From: JAMXLO01 sp963818775
GTDB lineage: Bacteria > Pseudomonadota > Alphaproteobacteria > Acetobacterales > Acetobacteraceae
Length of the DNA: 64,000 bases
Assembly: GCA_963818775.1 (NCBI GenBank)
Contig: CAWFUF010000021.1
Location: 124,001-188,000 of the forward strand
Direction of reading: 5' to 3'
In this document: piece after piece, positions 24,073-33,526 of the stretch
Layout of the letters: every line of letters begins with the position of its first letter
Position numbering within the stretch: position 1 is the stretch's first letter
The notes under the pieces: model-generated
What the model saw: the letters and a program-made list of their open reading frames with translations, nothing else
Databases searched by the model: none
What the model was told of the DNA's origin: nothing
Program-made: the position numbers and the translations under genes

Positions 24073-26493
24073 TCACCAGTCGGTTTCGACGATGTCCGTC
24101 TCGGGAAGGTTGGCGACTTCCCACGCCTCGCGGCCACCGCGATACCAATAGACCTTAGTGTAGCCAAGCGCGACCAGGCGAAGCGCGAGGTTGCGACTGT
24201 CGAAGCGTTCCGAACTCCAGCCGACGGCGACGATTGGGGTGGCGAGATCACCTTTGGTCAGATCCTGCATCTTTTGCCGCAGGCGATTCTGGGCCACGTC
24301 GGCAAGGTCACCACCCTCGCCAACATACGTCAGGCCGCTCGCCCCTCGGAGCGAGCGTCCCTCGAAGTTCCACATCGTGTCGATCACCAGCGGCGTCGAG
24401 CTTGTTAGCAGGCGCGCGAGGTCAGGAGTGCGAATGGTTGTCGCACCCGGCACGGTGGTCGGCGTATGTCCCCAGATCGTTTGGTGAATGACGTTGTCGG
24501 ATGCCACGCCAAAGTCGGCATCCTCCTCGGCGTGATCGCGCATTCCAACGACCCTGAGCGCATCGCGAAAGCTGGCGAACCGGGCCTGGGGTAGCGGCCA
24601 CCATATATAGGACCGGATCGTGCCCCACGGCCAGGCATGCTCCATTTCGGCTCGCACGCGGTGCGCTTCGTCCATCTGCCCCAGCAACGTCTGGGCAATG
24701 ACGATCACTTGAAGTCGGTTTGCGCGGCCAATTTGCTGGGGTATAGCCGCCAGAGCGCGCTGCTCCCACTCGATCGCTTCACCATAGTGGCCAAGGAACA
24801 TCAGGGCAGTGCCCATCAGTGCATAATCCACGTACCGGTAGGGGCTGTGGGGGCTGAGCCGAAGCGCGGCCTCGATCTCCGGCACAGCGAGATCGGGCTT
24901 GCCGATCTGGTTGAGACACACGCCCAACAAACGGTGCGCGAAGTAACCGTTCGGAAAGGTGCGAATGGCGCGGCGCGCCGCTTCGATCGTTTCGGCGCAG
25001 CGCCATTGATGCGCGCTCCACCAGTAAGCGGTGAGAGTCAACACATCCTCGTTTTCGGGTTCGATCGTTCGGGCGCGCGCCAACAAATCGCCGGTCCGCT
25101 CCAGCATGTCCTTTTTCCCGTCAGGGCGAATCGCTTGCGCGTTGAGCAAAGTGAGAACGAGACCGGTCAGTGCCGGAACCGAAGATGGGTCGAGCCTGAC
25201 CGCGCGCTCGTAAAGGTCCAGCATCGCGGTCATTTGCCGGTCGTTTGCCGGCTGGAAGAACAGCGACCGGGCACGCAGCACCAGATCGAACGCATCTGGA
25301 TTGTTCGGTCGTTCACGAATGCTCCTTGCGGCCTCGGCCTGGATCAATTCGACGCCAAGAGCACCTGACAGGTGTTCGACGATCTCCTCTTGGCCCGTGC
25401 CGATGTCGCGCACCGGGACGTCGAACCGGTCCGACCACAAATTCGCGCCGGTGCCTACGGCGACCAGCAGCGCATTAACCCGCAGCGTGTCACCGAGTTT
25501 GCGAACCGTACCTTCAAGCACGTAACGCACGCCGAGTTCCTCGCCGAGCTTCCGCACGTCAACTGGTTTGCCCTTGTATGAATAGGCTGTGTCCCGCGCG
25601 ATCACGAAGCTGCCCGGAACATGCGAGAGTTCGCCGGTCAGATCGGTGGTGATCGCGTCGGCGAGATAATCCTCCGCGCTGTCGCTGTTCAGGTTCTGGA
25701 ATGGCAGGACAATTATCGAGAGGCGTGGCGCTCCGGGCGGCTGGGCAAACCAGCCGGCATTCCATGCGCCCGCGAAGGACAGCAGGGCGACGATAGTGAC
25801 CACGAAAGCCCCGCCGATCAACCATCGTGAAGCACGGCGACCTCGCCGCGGACTCGCGATCGGAGCCGGCGCGGGCGCATCTCGTATGGGTGTCGGCGAG
25901 GCACTGCGCAAGGCAGGCGGCAGCCATTGAAACGCCTCGACCGGCGCCGTGATGTTCTTCAGTGTCAGATGGCCGAGAGGTTCAAAGTCGACACCGAGGA
26001 AAGAACGCACGTGGTCTCTGACGATCCGGGACACGCAAACGCCCCCGGGAGCGCAGGCGGTCTGGAGGCGAGCCGCCACGTTGACGCTTTCGCCGTGAAG
26101 GTCGGTGCGGTTGGCGATCACATCGCCCACGTTTATCCCGATGCGGTATTGTATTTGCTGGTCCGGGGATTTGGCGTCGTCACGCCAGAGAATCTCCTGC
26201 TGCAATCCGATCGCGCATTGCACGGCGCCGTGGACGCTGTCGAACACGGCCAGAAATGAATCACCCGCCGTCTGCACGATCTGTCCGCCGTGCTTCTCGA
26301 TCGACGGGTCGATGGAGTCCCGTCTGATCCGCTCAAGGCGCCGGACCGTCGCAGCGTCGTCCTGTCCGATCAGGCGGCTATAGCCTGCGATATCGGCGTG
26401 CAGGACAGCGATGAGCTTTCGGCCGCCCTCACCCCGGCCAACCAGTCCGGGTTCGGAGCGGGACGACGCGTCCCCAGAAGTCCCGTTCGTCAT
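24073..26493 (-). CDS. Class III adenylate/guanylate cyclase with TolB-like, TPR and degenerate rhodanese-like domains
   Basis: An 806-residue membrane protein. Its cyclase domain (about 25-190) has the metal Asp34 in HADIAGYS, Asp78 in TAGDSFLAVFD, and Asn138/Arg142 in VNVAARLQ. A membrane helix spans about 224-244. A TolB/FlgO-like domain (about 257-370: IIVLPFQNLNSDSAEDY) follows, then TPR-like helices (about 400-640). The last 130 residues resemble a rhodanese fold (VYWYRGGREAWE), but the active-site Cys is missing (AVGWSSERFDS). It probably makes cAMP or cGMP in the cytoplasm in response to a periplasmic signal. It diverges from sthA and lies between direct repeats. Confidence 0.87.
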   Translation of the reverse strand: MTNGTSGDASSRSEPGLVGRGEGGRKLIAVLHADIAGYSRLIGQDDAATVRRLERIRRDSIDPSIEKHGGQIVQTAGDSFLAVFDSVHGAVQCAIGLQQEILWRDDAKSPDQQIQYRIGINVGDVIANRTDLHGESVNVAARLQTACAPGGVCVSRIVRDHVRSFLGVDFEPLGHLTLKNITAPVEAFQWLPPALRSASPTPIRDAPAPAPIASPRRGRRASRWLIGGAFVVTIVALLSFAGAWNAGWFAQPPGAPRLSIIVLPFQNLNSDSAEDYLADAITTDLTGELSHVPGSFVIARDTAYSYKGKPVDVRKLGEELGVRYVLEGTVRKLGDTLRVNALLVAVGTGANLWSDRFDVPVRDIGTGQEEIVEHLSGALGVELIQAEAARSIRERPNNPDAFDLVLRARSLFFQPANDRQMTAMLDLYERAVRLDPSSVPALTGLVLTLLNAQAIRPDGKKDMLERTGDLLARARTIEPENEDVLTLTAYWWSAHQWRCAETIEAARRAIRTFPNGYFAHRLLGVCLNQIGKPDLAVPEIEAALRLSPHSPYRYVDYALMGTALMFLGHYGEAIEWEQRALAAIPQQIGRANRLQVIVIAQTLLGQMDEAHRVRAEMEHAWPWGTIRSYIWWPLPQARFASFRDALRVVGMRDHAEEDADFGVASDNVIHQTIWGHTPTTVPGATTIRTPDLARLLTSSTPLVIDTMWNFEGRSLRGASGLTYVGEGGDLADVAQNRLRQKMQDLTKGDLATPIVAVGWSSERFDSRNLALRLVALGYTKVYWYRGGREAWEVANLPETDIVETDW

Positions 26494-26530
26494 TCGTTAT
26501 GCCCTGGGCGGGTTCTATGACGCCACGATT

Positions 26531-26551
26531 ACGATAGACACGGCGGCCCGG
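26531..26551. repeat. Direct repeat, right copy (cyclase/sthA divergent region)
   Basis: Identical over 21 bases to the copy at 24.03 kb. It lies in the ~80-bp space between the divergent cyclase and sthA starts, so it may contain promoter or operator elements of either gene. Confidence 0.8.
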
Positions 26552-26572
26552 TTTCCGCCAGTCTTCTCGCCC

Positions 26573-27961
26573 GTGAACACAATCGACTTCATCGTCATCG
26601 GGAGTGGGCCCGCAGGTCGTCGTGCCGCGATCCAGGCTGCCAAGCTCGGCCGGTCCGTCCTCGTGGTGGAGAAGGGCCGGCGCGTCGGCGGTGTTTCGGT
26701 GCACACCGGCACCATCCCGTCCAAGACGCTACGGGAAACCGTGCTCAATCTCACCGGCTGGCGCGAGCGCGGGTTCTACGGGCGTGCCTATCGGGTGAAG
26801 AAGGACATTGCCGCCAAGGATTTGATGGCGCGCCTGCACATGACGCTCGACCACGAGGTCGATGTGCTGGAACATCAGTTCGCCCGCAACTCGGTGCAGA
26901 CCACACTCGGGACCGCGCGCTTCATCGATCCACACCGCATCGAGGTCACCACCGACGCCGGCGACATTCGCGTCTTTCAGGGCGAGCGCATCCTCATCGC
27001 AGTTGGCACTCGTCCGCATCGCCCGGATGGCGTGCCGTTCAACGGCACGTCGGTATTCGACAGCGACGAGATCGTCGATATCCCACGCCTGCCGCGCAGC
27101 CTCACGGTGATCGGCGCCGGCGTGATCGGCGTGGAATACGCCACCATCTTCAGCGCGCTTGACGTCGCGGTGGCGCTGGTCGAGCAGCGCCCGTCGATGC
27201 TCGACTTTATCGACCACGAGTTGATGGAGGATTTCACCCATCAGCTACGCGACCGGGGTGTCGCGCTGCGCTTCGGGGCCAAAGTCGAACGCATCGAGTT
27301 CGATAACGACTGGCCGGTCACGATCCTGGAAGGCGGTCGCCGTGTGCGCTCCGAGATGGTGCTGTACACTGCCGGTCGTGTCGGCGCGACCGACGCGCTC
27401 AATCTGGACTGTTGCGGGCTGATTGCCGATGAGCGTGGCCGGCTGAAGGTTGATCCGCGGACGTTCCAGACAGAGGTGCCGCACATTTACTGCGCGGGCG
27501 ATGCGATCGGCTTTCCAAGCCTCGCGTCCACCTCGATGGAGCAAGGCCGCATCGCCGCCTGCCACGCCTTCGGAGTGCCCGCGCCGAACGCGCCGGAATT
27601 CTTCCCTTACGGCATCTACTCGGTGCCGGAGATTTCCACGGTGGGGATGAGCGAGCAGGAGGTGCGTGAGCGCGGCATCCCGTACGAATGTGGCGTCGCG
27701 CGTTTTCGCGAGACCTCGCGCGGCCACATCATGGGCCTTAATGCCGGCATGATGAAGATGCTGTTCTCGATCAAGACGCGCCGGCTACTCGGGGTTCACA
27801 TCGTGGGCGAGGGCGCGACAGAGTTGATCCACATCGGCCAGGCGGTGCTGAACCTGAAGGGTACGCTGGATTATTTCATTGAAAACACGTTCAACTATCC
27901 AACGTTGGCCGAGGCGTACAAGATTGCGGCGCTGGATGCCTGGAATCGGATGGCGGCCTGA
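26573..27961 (+). CDS. sthA: Soluble pyridine nucleotide transhydrogenase
   Basis: A 462-residue flavoprotein of the pyridine nucleotide-disulfide oxidoreductase class. It has FAD motif FIVIGSGPAGRRAA, NAD(P) motif VIGAGVIGVEYATIF, and a C-terminal dimer domain ending in HIVGEGATELIHIGQA. The position of the redox disulfide reads VSVHTGTIPSKTL, with no cysteine pair, which marks transhydrogenase rather than dihydrolipoamide dehydrogenase or glutathione reductase. It would reoxidise NADPH with NAD+ in the cytoplasm. The GTG start gives the family length; the frame is open upstream without conserved sequence. Confidence 0.9.
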   Translation: MNTIDFIVIGSGPAGRRAAIQAAKLGRSVLVVEKGRRVGGVSVHTGTIPSKTLRETVLNLTGWRERGFYGRAYRVKKDIAAKDLMARLHMTLDHEVDVLEHQFARNSVQTTLGTARFIDPHRIEVTTDAGDIRVFQGERILIAVGTRPHRPDGVPFNGTSVFDSDEIVDIPRLPRSLTVIGAGVIGVEYATIFSALDVAVALVEQRPSMLDFIDHELMEDFTHQLRDRGVALRFGAKVERIEFDNDWPVTILEGGRRVRSEMVLYTAGRVGATDALNLDCCGLIADERGRLKVDPRTFQTEVPHIYCAGDAIGFPSLASTSMEQGRIAACHAFGVPAPNAPEFFPYGIYSVPEISTVGMSEQEVRERGIPYECGVARFRETSRGHIMGLNAGMMKMLFSIKTRRLLGVHIVGEGATELIHIGQAVLNLKGTLDYFIENTFNYPTLAEAYKIAALDAWNRMAA

Positions 27962-28249
27962 TCTGCAACAGTAGGCATGAAATTTCCAGGACAACCGCTC
28001 CGCGAGCGATCGAATAGCACTGCAATTCTGCAATTAAACCGAAATGTCACTTCAAGCTGTTTTGAATGGGGCTCGATCACTCACAGTCGAGGACGATACT
28101 GGGTCAAGCGGGACAGATTATTGCTGCTACATCATGGCGTTCTGACGGGATTCGCCCTCATGAGCCGCAACGATCGCAGTGCTCTTTAGGGTCGGCGCCG
28201 GGTATCCATTCAGATTGACTCGCACAAGCGGCAATTCATAGTGGCCAGC

Positions 28250-29029
28250 ATGGCCAATAAAAACCCTGGTTGGTATTGGCGATTGACTTACCAAGCCGGT
28301 GTCTGCGCCTGCCTGTCATTGACGGTACCAGCAAGCGCGGCCGAGGGGGACATGCAGGTCAGTGAGCCGTCGGGGCATGCGGCGACCGAACAGCAGGGAG
28401 GGATCGTTGTGCTGCTCGACAGGCTCGAGAGGCAGATCGCCGAGGATCATCTGATAACGCCGCAGGACGACAACGCGGATGACACGATCCAGGCGATCGC
28501 GGCGTTGCTGCCGAACGCGCCGGAGTCCGAGGTCAAGATGGTACTGGACATGCCAAGGAATCTGGAGCGGCGTGCACGCGAGGCTGCGGCAGGTGGGCAT
28601 CACGACGAAGCCAGGCGGTTTGCGGTGCTGAGCGGTTCGCTTGGCGCCCCGCCACAAAGCAAAGCGGCAGTTGCATCGCAACCGGTAGTCGCCACAGCGC
28701 CGCCTTCGAATGCAGGAGATAACAGATTGCAGTTGAATCAATCCGCGCCTGGCGACGCGGCGAAGCCATTGCCGCCGCCGGCTGGACGGCTTGCTTCGAG
28801 GGAGGCTCCATCGCGGACGGGCGGCGACGGTGTCCAGCCGTCGGTGAGCGAGATCGTGGTTTATCCCGACGCGACAGCAGGCGGGCATGCGGTCCGCAAG
28901 CCGCGCTCACCGGCGGCGGTAAGCGCCGCGAACTCACGCTGCCGGGCGATCACGCTGAAGATCGAGATTGGCGAACAACCTTCCGACGCAGAGCGCAGCT
29001 ACCTGCGCGACGGGTGCCAGCATGGCTGA
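28250..29029 (+). CDS. Hypothetical exported protein
   Basis: About 259 residues with a Sec-type signal (hydrophobic stretch AGVCACLSLTVPASAA). A helical region around 45-120 contains LLDRLERQIAEDHLITPQDD and ALLPNAPESEVKMVLDM, then a long Pro/Ala-rich linker, then a short C-terminal segment with two Cys (NSRCRAITLKIEIGEQPS). I recognise no family. The stop overlaps the start of the OmpA-domain lipoprotein gene by 8 bases, so the two are co-translated and probably act together in the envelope. An in-frame GTG three codons upstream is an alternative start. Confidence 0.7.
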   Translation: MANKNPGWYWRLTYQAGVCACLSLTVPASAAEGDMQVSEPSGHAATEQQGGIVVLLDRLERQIAEDHLITPQDDNADDTIQAIAALLPNAPESEVKMVLDMPRNLERRAREAAAGGHHDEARRFAVLSGSLGAPPQSKAAVASQPVVATAPPSNAGDNRLQLNQSAPGDAAKPLPPPAGRLASREAPSRTGGDGVQPSVSEIVVYPDATAGGHAVRKPRSPAAVSAANSRCRAITLKIEIGEQPSDAERSYLRDGCQHG

Positions 29030-30266
29030 CCGTGATTGCAACCTCTGCGGATGCCTTATGGGATTGCTGCTTGCTATCACGCTTGCCGGATGCAATGCGC
29101 CGGCTGGCCCACAGCAAGGAGCCGCTGGTTCGACCGCCCCGCTGATGTCGCTGAAGGAAGGCGTGCCCGCGCTTGCCACGGCACTGGTGACAAAGGCCCA
29201 GCTGCCGCCCCCGCCGCCCTCGGGCAAGTATCCCGTCGTGATCGATCCCTGGATCGATGTGACCACCGGCGATCAGGTCGCCACGACCAAGCTGATGCAG
29301 CAGGAGTTGGAGACGCTTGCGCCGCAGCATTTCCCCCAGCTTGAGTTGCTGCCTTTCACACCGGAGAGTCTGGCGCGTAAGCCGGTCGTGCTGCTCGGTG
29401 CCATCGCGCCGGTTTCCGGGGCGGGTGCCGTCGATCCGGTGACCGGACGTCCGGGCGCCTATCGCGTCTATGGCGTGCTTGCGGATCTGGGGTCGGGGAA
29501 GATCGTCTCGGCCGCGGCCGGATGGGTTCGGCCGGAGGATATCGATCCGACACCGACGGCATTCTATCGCGATAGCCCGGTCTGGCAGGCGGACGAAAGC
29601 GTCGTCGCCTATTTGCGAACGCTGCAAGCCAGTCCCGGGGAGCCGATCGACCCCGCCTACCTGGCCAACCTCCAGGCAGAGGCGCTGATCACCACCGGCA
29701 ACGCAGATTACGGCGAGGGTAAGCTCCAGCCGGCACGCGAACTGTACAGTCAGGCCGAGAACCTGCCGGCAGGCGGGCATCAGCTGCGGGCCTATAATGG
29801 GCTCTATTTGACTGACTGGGCGCTTGGCGACCGGCGGTCAGCGACGGAGGTGTTCGCCAAGCTGGTTGATTACCAGCTCGCGCATGGGCGCTTGTCTGTG
29901 AAGTTTCTGTTCCGGCCGAACTCGACGGCTTTCTGGCCGGACCCAGCGATCAGCGCGGCATACCCGGACTGGCTGCGCGCGATCGCTGAGCGGACTGTCG
30001 CCGACAACGCGTGCCTTCGCCTCACCGGCCATACCAGCCCTAGCGGATCCACCGAACTGAATGATCGGCTATCGCTGGCGCGCGCCGAGCGCATCCGGCA
30101 TGACCTGGTGGCAATCGAACCTCGGCTGCAAGGCCAGGTCACGGCGCGCGGCGTCGGATCGCGGGACCCGATCGTCGGCACCGGACGCGATGACGCGACG
30201 GATCTGGTCGACCGACGGGTCGACTTCGATATCGTCCCATGCGGACGCACGGCGGCCGCGGGATAG
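29022..30266 (+). CDS. OmpA-domain lipoprotein
   Basis: A 414-residue lipoprotein with lipobox ITLAGC (acylated Cys24) after a short hydrophobic stretch. A periplasmic domain (about 50-230) with a TPR-like part (about 215-285) follows, and a C-terminal OmpA-like peptidoglycan-binding domain spans about 315-410: CLRLTGHTSPSGSTELNDRL, then ARAERIRHDL and DRRVDFDIV. It likely tethers outer membrane to cell wall. The start overlaps the stop of the preceding exported-protein gene. Confidence 0.82.
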   Translation: MADRDCNLCGCLMGLLLAITLAGCNAPAGPQQGAAGSTAPLMSLKEGVPALATALVTKAQLPPPPPSGKYPVVIDPWIDVTTGDQVATTKLMQQELETLAPQHFPQLELLPFTPESLARKPVVLLGAIAPVSGAGAVDPVTGRPGAYRVYGVLADLGSGKIVSAAAGWVRPEDIDPTPTAFYRDSPVWQADESVVAYLRTLQASPGEPIDPAYLANLQAEALITTGNADYGEGKLQPARELYSQAENLPAGGHQLRAYNGLYLTDWALGDRRSATEVFAKLVDYQLAHGRLSVKFLFRPNSTAFWPDPAISAAYPDWLRAIAERTVADNACLRLTGHTSPSGSTELNDRLSLARAERIRHDLVAIEPRLQGQVTARGVGSRDPIVGTGRDDATDLVDRRVDFDIVPCGRTAAAG

Positions 30267-30380
30267 CGAGCGGACGCGGGCGCCTCGCTGAGAAAGCGGC
30301 GAGGTCGCAGCGTAACATCGCACGGCGCCGGCGGCCGATGCTCTTCCTCCCTCCCCAAGCAGCGTGCTACCGCCGCTGCA

Positions 30381-31061
30381 ATGAAACGGCTGTTGCAGCA
30401 TCCCATCGTGCAGGCGGCGTCGGCCAAACTGCTTGGCCTCTATCTCGGCTTCGCTCTAAGGACCACGCGGTGGTCGCTCGAGGGCCACGAGCATATGGCG
30501 CCGCACGCGGCTGGCGCGCCGGTAGTCGTCGCGTTCTGGCACGAGCGTCTGCCACTGATGCCGATGCTGTGGCTGAAGGCGCGGCAATCCCCGGAGGGAC
30601 GCAAGGCGCGCAATCGTGTGCACGTACTGGTCAGCCAGCACCGCGACGGTCGCTTCATCGGCGCGGTGGTCAGCCGCTTCGCACTCAACGTGGTGCTGGG
30701 GTCTTCGTCGCGCGGCGGTGCCAAGGGTACGCGATTGCTGCTCAGCCTGCTCGACGGCGGCGACCATATCGCCATAACGCCTGATGGCCCTCGTGGCCCG
30801 CGTCGGGTCGCCGCGCCCGGGGTGGCGCAGCTTGCCGCGCTGTCTGGCGCTCCGGTACTGCCCTGCGCCGCCCAGACGACGCGCCGCTGGGTGCTGCGGA
30901 CATGGGATCGGATGGTGGTGCCGAAGCCATTCGGCCGCGGCGTGGTGGTCTGCCTGCCGACGATAGCGGTCGGCCGAGACAGCTGGCAGGACGCGGTACC
31001 GACCATCGGCGCCGCGCTGACCGCCGCCGCCGACCGAGCGGACCGGCTGTGCGCAGCGTGA
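30381..31061 (+). CDS. DUF374 lysophospholipid-acyltransferase-like protein
   Basis: A 226-residue protein with one N-terminal hydrophobic segment. FWHERLPLMPML and ITPDGPRGPRR are the DUF374 hallmarks, related to LPLAT acyltransferases. The family is regularly found beside waaA and lpxK in alphaproteobacteria, so a role in lipid A acyl or lipid handling at the inner membrane is inferred. Its stop overlaps the waaA start (GTGA), making it first gene of a three-gene operon. Confidence 0.85.
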   Translation: MKRLLQHPIVQAASAKLLGLYLGFALRTTRWSLEGHEHMAPHAAGAPVVVAFWHERLPLMPMLWLKARQSPEGRKARNRVHVLVSQHRDGRFIGAVVSRFALNVVLGSSSRGGAKGTRLLLSLLDGGDHIAITPDGPRGPRRVAAPGVAQLAALSGAPVLPCAAQTTRRWVLRTWDRMVVPKPFGRGVVVCLPTIAVGRDSWQDAVPTIGAALTAAADRADRLCAA

Positions 31062-32305
31062 ACCCGTTGGGCGTGGCCTGGGCTGTGGCGGCGACTGTCG
31101 CGGCGCCGGCGGTGCGCCTGCTGCTGCGGGTACGCGCGGCGCGCGGCAAGGAGGTGCGGGGGCGGCTCGCGGAACGCCGGGGCGTTGACTCCACGCCGCG
31201 GCCGGCAGGACGGCTGGTATGGCTGCACGCCGCCTCGGTCGGCGAGACGATGTCGATCCTGCCCGTGCTGCCGGAGTTGGCCGCGGGCACGCCGACGATA
31301 TTGGTGACCACCGGGACCGTGACGTCGGCGACGTTGCTGACTCAGCGGCTGGGCCCGGAGTTGGCCGGACGTGTGCTGCATCGCTTCGCGCCGCTGGATG
31401 TACCGCGATGGGCTGCGCGGTTCCTCGATCACTGGCGGCCCGATGTGGTGGGCTTCGTCGAGAGCGAGCTGTGGCCGAATCTGCTCATGGCCTGTCGGGC
31501 GCGGGGGATTCCCACGATGCTGATCAACGCACGCCTGTCGGACCGCAGCCTGGCACGATGGCGGCGCGTGCCGGGGCTGGCGCGCCAGATGCTGGGCGGG
31601 TTCACCCAGGTGCAGCCGCGCAGTGCGACCGACGCGGAGCGACTGCGTGCTCTCGGCTGCTGTCGTGTGGGCAGGCCGGGCGATCTGAAGCTCGCCGCGC
31701 CGCCGCTGCCGGCAGACGAGGCGGAGGTGCGACGGTTACAGAAGATCGTGGCCAGCCGGCCGGTCTGGCTCGCCGCGAGCACCCATCCGGGGGAGGAGGA
31801 CGCGATCCTTGCGGCCCATCGCGAACTGGCGGCGGACCATCCGGGGTTGCTGACAATCATTGCCCCGCGCCATCCAGAGCGTGGTGCGAGCATCCGAGCC
31901 GCCGGTTACCGGTCGCGCGGCGAAGACCCGCCGGCGGAAGGCGTATGGGTCGCTGACACGCTGGGTGAACTTGGGCTGCTATACCGGCTTGCCGGCATTG
32001 CCTTCATCGGGCGTAGCCTGGTGCCACCAGGCGGGGGGCAGAACCCGCTGGAGCCGGCGCGTCTCGGCTGCGCCATCGCGGTAGGGCCGCACACCGGCAA
32101 CTTCACCGACCACGTCGCAATGCTGCGGGCGGCGGGAGGACTGACCGTGGTGCGGGATGCGACGGAACTGCGCTGGTGGGCGGACGGGCTGTTCCGCGAT
32201 CCCGCGCTGCGGCGGGCGATGGCGGCGGCGGCGGCGGCGGCCATCGAACGGCATGGCGACCTGCCGCGTCGCACCGCTGCCGCGCTGCTGGAGTTGCTGG
32301 CTTAG
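31058..32305 (+). CDS. waaA: 3-deoxy-D-manno-octulosonic acid transferase
   Basis: A 415-residue GT30 glycosyltransferase that moves Kdo from CMP-Kdo to lipid IVA on the cytoplasmic face of the inner membrane. It has an N-terminal membrane anchor, then LVWLHAASVGETMSILPV (acceptor-side motif with the catalytic Glu), GFVESELWPNLL, and in the donor domain TLGELGLLYRLAGIAFIGRS and GGQNPLEPARLG. The GTG start overlaps the DUF374 stop, and lpxK begins at the base after its stop. Confidence 0.94.
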   Translation: MNPLGVAWAVAATVAAPAVRLLLRVRAARGKEVRGRLAERRGVDSTPRPAGRLVWLHAASVGETMSILPVLPELAAGTPTILVTTGTVTSATLLTQRLGPELAGRVLHRFAPLDVPRWAARFLDHWRPDVVGFVESELWPNLLMACRARGIPTMLINARLSDRSLARWRRVPGLARQMLGGFTQVQPRSATDAERLRALGCCRVGRPGDLKLAAPPLPADEAEVRRLQKIVASRPVWLAASTHPGEEDAILAAHRELAADHPGLLTIIAPRHPERGASIRAAGYRSRGEDPPAEGVWVADTLGELGLLYRLAGIAFIGRSLVPPGGGQNPLEPARLGCAIAVGPHTGNFTDHVAMLRAAGGLTVVRDATELRWWADGLFRDPALRRAMAAAAAAAIERHGDLPRRTAAALLELLA

Positions 32306-33253
32306 ATGGCACATCCGCCGGGTTTCTGGCGGCACGATGGGCTGCTGCCCAGGTTGCTGTCGCCGCTTGCCGCTGTCACTGCGGCTGTCGCGGCCTTGCG
32401 GGTGGCGCGGCCGGGCTGGCACGCGCCGGTGCCGGTGATCTGCTGCGGCAACGTCACTGTCGGCGGTGCGGGCAAGACCACGGTGGCGCTCGATGTCGGT
32501 GCCCGGCTGGTGGCGCGCGGCAAGGCCGTGCATTTCATTCTGCGCGGCTATGGCGGTTCGGCGCACGGGCCGCACCGCGTTGTTGCCGGCGACACGGCGG
32601 CACGGGTCGGCGATGAAGCGCTGCTGCTCGCTGAGGTAGCGCCGACGTGGATCGGCGCCGATCGGGCTGCCAGCGCGCGCGCCGCGGTGGCGGCCGGCGC
32701 GCAGGTGGTGGTGATGGATGACGGACTGCAGAACCCCGGCCTGTACAAGGATCTGTCGCTGCTGGTGGTGGACGGCGCGTCCGGCTTCGGCAACGGCCGC
32801 GTGCTGCCGGCCGGGCCGTTGCGCGAGCCGGTGCGGACGGGGGCGGCGCGCTGCCAGGCGGCGGTGCTGATCGGGCCAGACGGCGTTGGGGCCCTGCCGC
32901 TGCCGATCCTGCGCGCCAGTCTGCGGCCTCGGCCCGAGATCGCGGGCTGGGTGGGCCGCCGCGTGTTGGCGTTTGCCGGTATCGCCCGGCCAGAGAAGTT
33001 CTTCACCATGCTGGCGGATGCCGGTGTCATCATTGCCGCAACGGCACCGTTCCCGGATCATCACCCGTTCACTGATGCGGACCTGCGCCGCGTGCTCGAC
33101 GAAGCGGGGCGAAGCGGCGCGGCACCCGTCACTACGCCGAAGGACGCGGTGCGGTTGCCTGTCGGGTATCGCGATCGCATCGGTGTTGTAGGCGTGTCGC
33201 TCGCCTGGGATAACCCGAGCGCGGTGGATGCGCTGCTGGCACGGTACGCGTAA
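32306..33253 (+). CDS. lpxK: Tetraacyldisaccharide 4'-kinase
   Basis: A 315-residue membrane-associated kinase that phosphorylates the 4' position of the lipid A disaccharide precursor. The P-loop NVTVGGAGKTTVALDVG and the family signature VMDDGLQNPGL are present, with VTTPKDAVRLP near the C-terminus. Its ATG directly abuts the waaA stop, so translation is coupled. It acts before WaaA in the pathway although it is last in the operon. Confidence 0.95.
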   Translation: MAHPPGFWRHDGLLPRLLSPLAAVTAAVAALRVARPGWHAPVPVICCGNVTVGGAGKTTVALDVGARLVARGKAVHFILRGYGGSAHGPHRVVAGDTAARVGDEALLLAEVAPTWIGADRAASARAAVAAGAQVVVMDDGLQNPGLYKDLSLLVVDGASGFGNGRVLPAGPLREPVRTGAARCQAAVLIGPDGVGALPLPILRASLRPRPEIAGWVGRRVLAFAGIARPEKFFTMLADAGVIIAATAPFPDHHPFTDADLRRVLDEAGRSGAAPVTTPKDAVRLPVGYRDRIGVVGVSLAWDNPSAVDALLARYA

Positions 33254-33526
33254 TACGCGTGACTCGTGCGGCGCGCCGCTGCGGGCGCGTGGCGTGCAAC
33301 TGGTGATCTCGGTCACGCACACGGGTGTTCGGGCCGGGCGACGAAGTGCCGTTTTCCGCACAATCGTTGAAATTGGAAAACCGGGGGTCACCGCGGAGAG
33401 CCCCAAGGCAATGCTATATCCGGGCTGGCAGAGCAAGCGGACACCGTCTGCCGCGACGCTAACGGAAACACAACAATTGCAGGCGATAGTGTGAGAATTA
33501 CAGTAGTACGCTGGCAGGAGGCCTTC

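Noticed and set aside
31979..33436. 485-codon minus-strand frame across waaA/lpxK
   Set aside because: Opposite two essential, clearly recognisable genes; composition is typical antisense.
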